This document shows, in pieces, positions 60,533 to 64,000 of a stretch of DNA of 64,000 nt (the first letter of the stretch is position 1; every line of letters starts with the position of its first letter). Position numbers and translations under genes: made by a program. This DNA comes from Humibacillus xanthopallidus (GTDB lineage: Bacteria > Actinomycetota > Actinomycetes > Actinomycetales > Dermatophilaceae). A model generated the notes under the pieces. The model worked only from the letters and a program-made list of their open reading frames with translations, made no database searches and was not told where the DNA came from. Location: the NCBI RefSeq assembly GCF_006716675.1, contig NZ_VFPM01000001.1, positions 1,488,001 to 1,552,000 on the forward strand, read 5' to 3'.

Positions 60533-61731
60533 CGGGCCCGGCGGCATACGACAGCGCGGAGCAGGAGCGCGGGCGCGACCGGCTGACCCGGTGGCGGCTC
60601 GTCCTCGGCGGCGAGCAGGCGGACGGCATCGGGGAGGCGGCCACCCTCGACGCCGACGATGTCAAGCGCGACGAGGCGCTGCGCGAGCTCTACGACGGCG
60701 AGCGCCGCAGCGGCCTCGGCGCCTCTGCGCCACGGGTTGCCCGCTGGCTCGGCGACATCCGCGGCTACTTCCCGTCATCGGTCGTGCAGGTCATGCAGCA
60801 CGACGCCATGGATCGCCTCGGGCTCACCCAGCTCCTCCTCGAGCCCGAGCTCATGGAGGCGGTGCAGCCCGACGTGGGCCTCGTCGCGACGCTCGTCGGC
60901 CTGGGCCGCGTCATCCCCGAGCGCTCCCGCGCCACGGCGCGAGCGGTCGTCCGCGTGGTCACCGACGAGCTCGAGGCGCGGCTGCGGGCTGAGACGGTCC
61001 AGGCGGTGCACGGAGCCCTCAACCGCGCCGCCCGCACCCGCCGCCCCAGGGCCTCAGACATCGACTGGAACCGCACCATCGCGGCCAACCTCAAGCACTA
61101 CCAACCCGAGCACGGCACGGTCGTGCCCGAACGGCTCGTCGGCCACGCCCGCCGGGCGCAGCGGGTCGAGCGCCGGATCATCCTCTGCATCGACCAGTCC
61201 GGGTCGATGGCCGAGTCGGTCGTCTACTCCAGCGTCTTCGGTGCCGTGCTCGCCTCGCTGCGGTCGGTCGACACGCGGCTCGTCGCCTTCGACACGGCGG
61301 TCGTCGACCTCACCGACGAGCTCGACGACCCCGTCGACGTCCTCTTCGGCGTGCAGCTCGGCGGGGGCACCGACATCAACCGGGCGCTCGCCTACTGCGA
61401 GGGGCTCATCGAGCAGCCCGGCGAGACCATCCTCGTGCTCATCAGCGACCTCTACGAGGGCGGCATCGCCGAGGAGATGGTGCGGCGGGCGGCATCGATC
61501 GTCGGGTCGGGCGCGACGATGGTCGCCCTGCTCGCGCTGAGCGACTCGGGCCGCCCGAGCTTCGACGCCGACCACGCGGCAGCCCTCGCGGCCGTCGGCG
61601 TGCCGGCCTTCGCCTGCACGCCCGACCGCTTCCCCGACCTCATGGCGACCGCCATCGAGAAGCGCGACATCACCGCCTGGGCCGCGGCCCACGACATCGT
61701 CACGACCCACGAGTCCGAGCCGCCTACCTGA
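60529..61731 (+). CDS. VWA-domain protein of the MoxR cluster (YehP-like)
   Basis: 400 aa. A helical N-terminus precedes a VWA domain with an intact MIDAS: IILCIDQSGSMAES (D222, S224, S226) and LGGGTDINRALAY. Partner of the MoxR ATPase. GTG 60529 overlaps the DUF5682 stop. Its end overlaps ridA by 8 bp on the other strand. Confidence 0.92.
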   Translation: MTGPAAYDSAEQERGRDRLTRWRLVLGGEQADGIGEAATLDADDVKRDEALRELYDGERRSGLGASAPRVARWLGDIRGYFPSSVVQVMQHDAMDRLGLTQLLLEPELMEAVQPDVGLVATLVGLGRVIPERSRATARAVVRVVTDELEARLRAETVQAVHGALNRAARTRRPRASDIDWNRTIAANLKHYQPEHGTVVPERLVGHARRAQRVERRIILCIDQSGSMAESVVYSSVFGAVLASLRSVDTRLVAFDTAVVDLTDELDDPVDVLFGVQLGGGTDINRALAYCEGLIEQPGETILVLISDLYEGGIAEEMVRRAASIVGSGATMVALLALSDSGRPSFDADHAAALAAVGVPAFACTPDRFPDLMATAIEKRDITAWAAAHDIVTTHESEPPT

Positions 61732-62137
61732 CGGCAGCCACGGCCTCGATCTCGACGAGCTGGCCGGGGTAGCCGAGGACGGTGACCCCGTGCAGGGTGC
61801 TCGGCACCTCGTGCTCGCCGAAGGCGTCGTGGACGACGTCCCACGCCGTCACGAGGTCGGCGCGGACCGTCGTCGCGACGAGCACGCGCGTGTAGGCGAC
61901 GTCCTCGAGGGTCGCGCCCGCGGACTCCAGGGCGGTGACGAGGTTGGCGACGCACTGCCGGGCCTGGGCGGCGATGTCACCCGGCGCGACGGTCGCGCCG
62001 GCCTCGTCGAGCGGGCACGCGCCCGCCGCGAAGACGAGGCGGGCGCCGGCGTCGACGGACGCGGCATACGCGTAGGGAGCGGTGTCGGTGAGCGCGTCCG
62101 ACCGGACGAGCCGGACGGCACTGCGGGGTCGGTCCAT
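61724..62137 (-). CDS. ridA: RidA-family enamine/imine deaminase
   Basis: 137 aa. Rid fold: ASVDAGARLVFAAGACPLDE, QARQCVANLVTALESAGATL and YTRVLVATTV (conserved Arg). It clears reactive enamines from PLP enzymes, though some paralogues lack that activity. ATG 62137. Divergent from the kinase-like gene. Confidence 0.88.
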   Translation of the reverse strand: MDRPRSAVRLVRSDALTDTAPYAYAASVDAGARLVFAAGACPLDEAGATVAPGDIAAQARQCVANLVTALESAGATLEDVAYTRVLVATTVRADLVTAWDVVHDAFGEHEVPSTLHGVTVLGYPGQLVEIEAVAAVR

Positions 62138-62195
62138 GTGCCGACGGTAGTGCGTCCACGTGGAGCGACACGGGCACCGGCGGCATACTCGCGGC

Positions 62196-62843
62196 ATGCA
62201 GCTGCACCCCGAGGAGACCGAGGCCGGGCCCTGGCGCCGCGTCGACGACGCCGAGCTCCCCGCGCTCGTCGCGCCCCTGCTCTCCGGCGGGCGCGGCGTG
62301 CTGCTCGTCGACGGCCGCTCGGGCAGCGGCAAGTCCACCATCTCGGCCCGGCTGGCTGACCTGCTCGGCGGGGCGGTCGTGCACAGCGACGACCTGGCCT
62401 GGCACCACGACGCGTTCGCCTGGGACGACCTCGCACGCGACCACGTCATCGAGCCCTGGCGCCGCGGCGAGAGCGTCGACTACCGCCCGCCGGGCTGGGT
62501 GGTCAAGGGCCGCGAGGGCGCGGTGACGGTGCCCGCCGACGTATGCGTCCTCGTCCTCGAGGGGGTCGGTGCGGGTCGCGCGGCGCTGGCCACTCAGGCG
62601 GACGCGGTGGTGTGGGTGCAGTCCGACCGGGCGGAGGCCCGCGAGCGCGGGCTGCGGCGGGACGTCGAGCTCGGCCGCACCCCGGAGGAGGCGGAGCGCT
62701 TCTGGGACGAGTGGATGGCGGCGGAGGAGCCGTTCCTCGCCGCCGACCGGCCGTGGGAGCGCGCCGACCTCGTCGTCAGGTCCAGCCCGGACGCATGGGC
62801 GCCCGGCTGCACGACCGTGGCGCTGAGGCGCAGGGGCCGCTGA
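62196..62843 (+). CDS. small P-loop kinase-like ATP-binding protein
   Basis: 215 aa. P-loop VLLVDGRSGSGKST (40-48), then VVHSDDLAWHHDAF, the layout of uridine/AAA_18-type kinases; substrate unknown. ATG 62196. No signal peptide. The 58-bp gap to ridA holds the divergent promoters. Confidence 0.85.
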   Translation: MQLHPEETEAGPWRRVDDAELPALVAPLLSGGRGVLLVDGRSGSGKSTISARLADLLGGAVVHSDDLAWHHDAFAWDDLARDHVIEPWRRGESVDYRPPGWVVKGREGAVTVPADVCVLVLEGVGAGRAALATQADAVVWVQSDRAEARERGLRRDVELGRTPEEAERFWDEWMAAEEPFLAADRPWERADLVVRSSPDAWAPGCTTVALRRRGR

Positions 62844-62929
62844 GTGAACGGGCGGCAGGCGGGGTATCCCCTCGGCGTGACGGCGACGGGGACGCGACGT
62901 GACGGCCGCCGCGCCCCGTGGGCGGCGCG

Positions 62930-64000
62930 ATGACGAGCGCCTCGCTCGCTCGCACGGCGACGGCGGTGTCGAGACGCTCGCTGCCCCGGCCGCCCCGGAA
63001 GGTCTTCGTCGCGGTGGTCGTCCTCGGCGCGTGCGTGCTGACCCGGGGGTTCAGCCAGGCCGTGACGCCCTTCATCCGCCACGACGACTGGCCCTACCTC
63101 GTGCCGGCCAACACCCCGGGCGTGACATCCGTGGCGGAGCACGACCTCTACGAGGGGCGCTGGCTCAACACGCTGTGGTGGGCGGTCATCGGCCAGCACG
63201 GCACGCCGACGTCGGCGTCACTGACGTATGCCGTCGCGTACGCCCTCGTCGTCGCCGGCATGTGGCGCGTGCTGCACCTCTCCGGCATCCGGCCGCGGCC
63301 GGCCGTCGACGCCCTCCTCGGAGTCGCCCTCTTCGCCTCGGCCGTCTGGGTGCAGCTGCTCTACTGGCCGGGCGCGCTGACGCCGTCGGTGGTCGTGGCG
63401 GCGGTGGCGCTGTGGACCCTGCCCTGGGCGGCGCACTCGCGCTGGCGCCTCGGAGTCTGGCTCGTCGTCGGCGAGGCGTGCGCGGTGCTCACCTACCCGC
63501 CCGTCGGTGTGCTGCTCGTGCTCTTCGCCGTGGTGCTGCTGCGCGAGGCCCGCTGGCGTGCAGTGCTCGCCGTCATCACCGGCTGGGGGGCTGGCTTCGC
63601 CCTGGGGGTGGCGACGGCCTACACCCTCAACTGGATCGACTACGGCTACTTCGGCATCAAGATCGCCTACTGGCGCGACCCCAACCCGCTGACCTCGCTC
63701 GGGGCGCTCGCGACCAACCTCGGCCGGTGGGCCGAGGCCGCGGGCACGCTCTGGGCCTCGCAGTGGTGGGTCGCGGTCGTGGGGGTCGTCGCCGTCGTCC
63801 TCGGCCTGAGAGACGTCGTCGTGCGGACTCGGATGCAACGGCTCGTCGTGGCGCTCTCGGTGGCCGGTGGGCTGGACGCCGCCCTGGCGCTCGTCACGGG
63901 TGTCGTCACGGAGAACCGCGGTCAGCTGTGGAGCTGGTACGTCGGGGTGCTCCCGGTGGCCCTCCTGCTCATGGACCGGGGTGCGCGGCAGCCGGAGGAG
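62930..64000 (+). CDS. polytopic membrane protein, GT-C-like (3' end outside window)
   Basis: At least 357 residues, open to the window edge. After a first hydrophobic helix (FVAVVVLGACVLTRG) comes FIRHDDWPYLVPA and EGRWLNTLWWAV, then seven or more membrane helices. An acidic pair in the first outer loop and an EGRW motif are seen in GT-C glycosyltransferases and GtrII/EpsG-like proteins. A cell-surface glycan function is likely but not certain. ATG 62930. Confidence 0.72.
   Translation, partial: MTSASLARTATAVSRRSLPRPPRKVFVAVVVLGACVLTRGFSQAVTPFIRHDDWPYLVPANTPGVTSVAEHDLYEGRWLNTLWWAVIGQHGTPTSASLTYAVAYALVVAGMWRVLHLSGIRPRPAVDALLGVALFASAVWVQLLYWPGALTPSVVVAAVALWTLPWAAHSRWRLGVWLVVGEACAVLTYPPVGVLLVLFAVVLLREARWRAVLAVITGWGAGFALGVATAYTLNWIDYGYFGIKIAYWRDPNPLTSLGALATNLGRWAEAAGTLWASQWWVAVVGVVAVVLGLRDVVVRTRMQRLVVALSVAGGLDAALALVTGVVTENRGQLWSWYVGVLPVALLLMDRGARQPEE

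Overview
The window is about 73% G+C, uses GTG starts often, packs genes with ATGA/GTGA overlaps and shows strong third-position GC bias. Together with the BTAD (SARP-type) regulator and PASTA, LysE/ArgP and CarH/LitR-type genes, this points to a chromosomal segment of a high-GC actinobacterium. Intrasporangiaceae-like is my impression, not a proof. I found no rRNA, tRNA, CRISPR array, transposase, integrase, capsid, terminase or lysis gene.

Layout. (1) 1-26105: a phage-tail-like contractile injection system (eCIS). A divergent BTAD regulator (1-661, cut by the window edge) is followed by a plus-strand baseplate/spike operon (956-17298): Afp7-like tube-adaptor, LysM/gpX-like, gp27-like hub, gp5/VgrG-like OB spike, PAAR-like tip, gp25, two J-like wedges, P2 gpI-like protein, a 976-aa DUF6519/PASTA protein, two eCIS-core (DUF4157) proteins and one small unknown. 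A convergent minus-strand operon (25460-17277) encodes sheath, tube, zinc-ribbon protein, a disordered protein, the DUF4255 cap, a AAA+ ATPase and a third eCIS-core protein. A 133-aa unknown gene (25704-26105) diverges from the sheath. All three CIS transcription units carry the same upstream design: three heptamers close to GTGACGC at exact 11-bp steps, ending 8 bp before an nAnnnT -10. That is the arrangement known for SARP-family activators, so the divergent BTAD protein is the natural candidate regulator.

(2) 26121-35087: a probable light/photo-oxidative stress island. A CarH/LitR-like MerR-B12 photoreceptor and an SRPBCC protein diverge from a coupled operon of FAD oxidoreductase, DUF1365 protein, Cfa-like lipid methyltransferase and CPD photolyase. 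A CPBP-family membrane protein and an SDR-TspO fusion follow. The divergent promoter carries 11-bp direct repeats that suit a CarH-type repressor.

(3) 35120-49269: housekeeping and stress genes: GlxA/AraC regulator, cysteine dioxygenase-rhodanese pair, a methyltransferase, an acid-resistance-like operon (ClC transporter, membrane protein, glutamate decarboxylase), ArgP-LysE, a large LuxR/AAA regulator coupled to a 52-aa protein, and an MFS transporter divergent from an ArsR-type regulator.

(4) 49336-64000: a Tat-exported beta-propeller protein, a stand-alone CarH-like B12 module, an acyltransferase-SGNH protein and an SDR. A five-gene coupled SWIM / DUF5691 / MoxR / DUF5682 / VWA operon follows, resembling an enlarged YehL-M-P-Q system. 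The segment ends with RidA, a small P-loop kinase-like protein and the start of a polytopic membrane protein that runs off the window.

Intergenic DNA carries two palindromic repeat families sharing a GAGCACTC core. One of them also occurs in frame inside a CIS gene.
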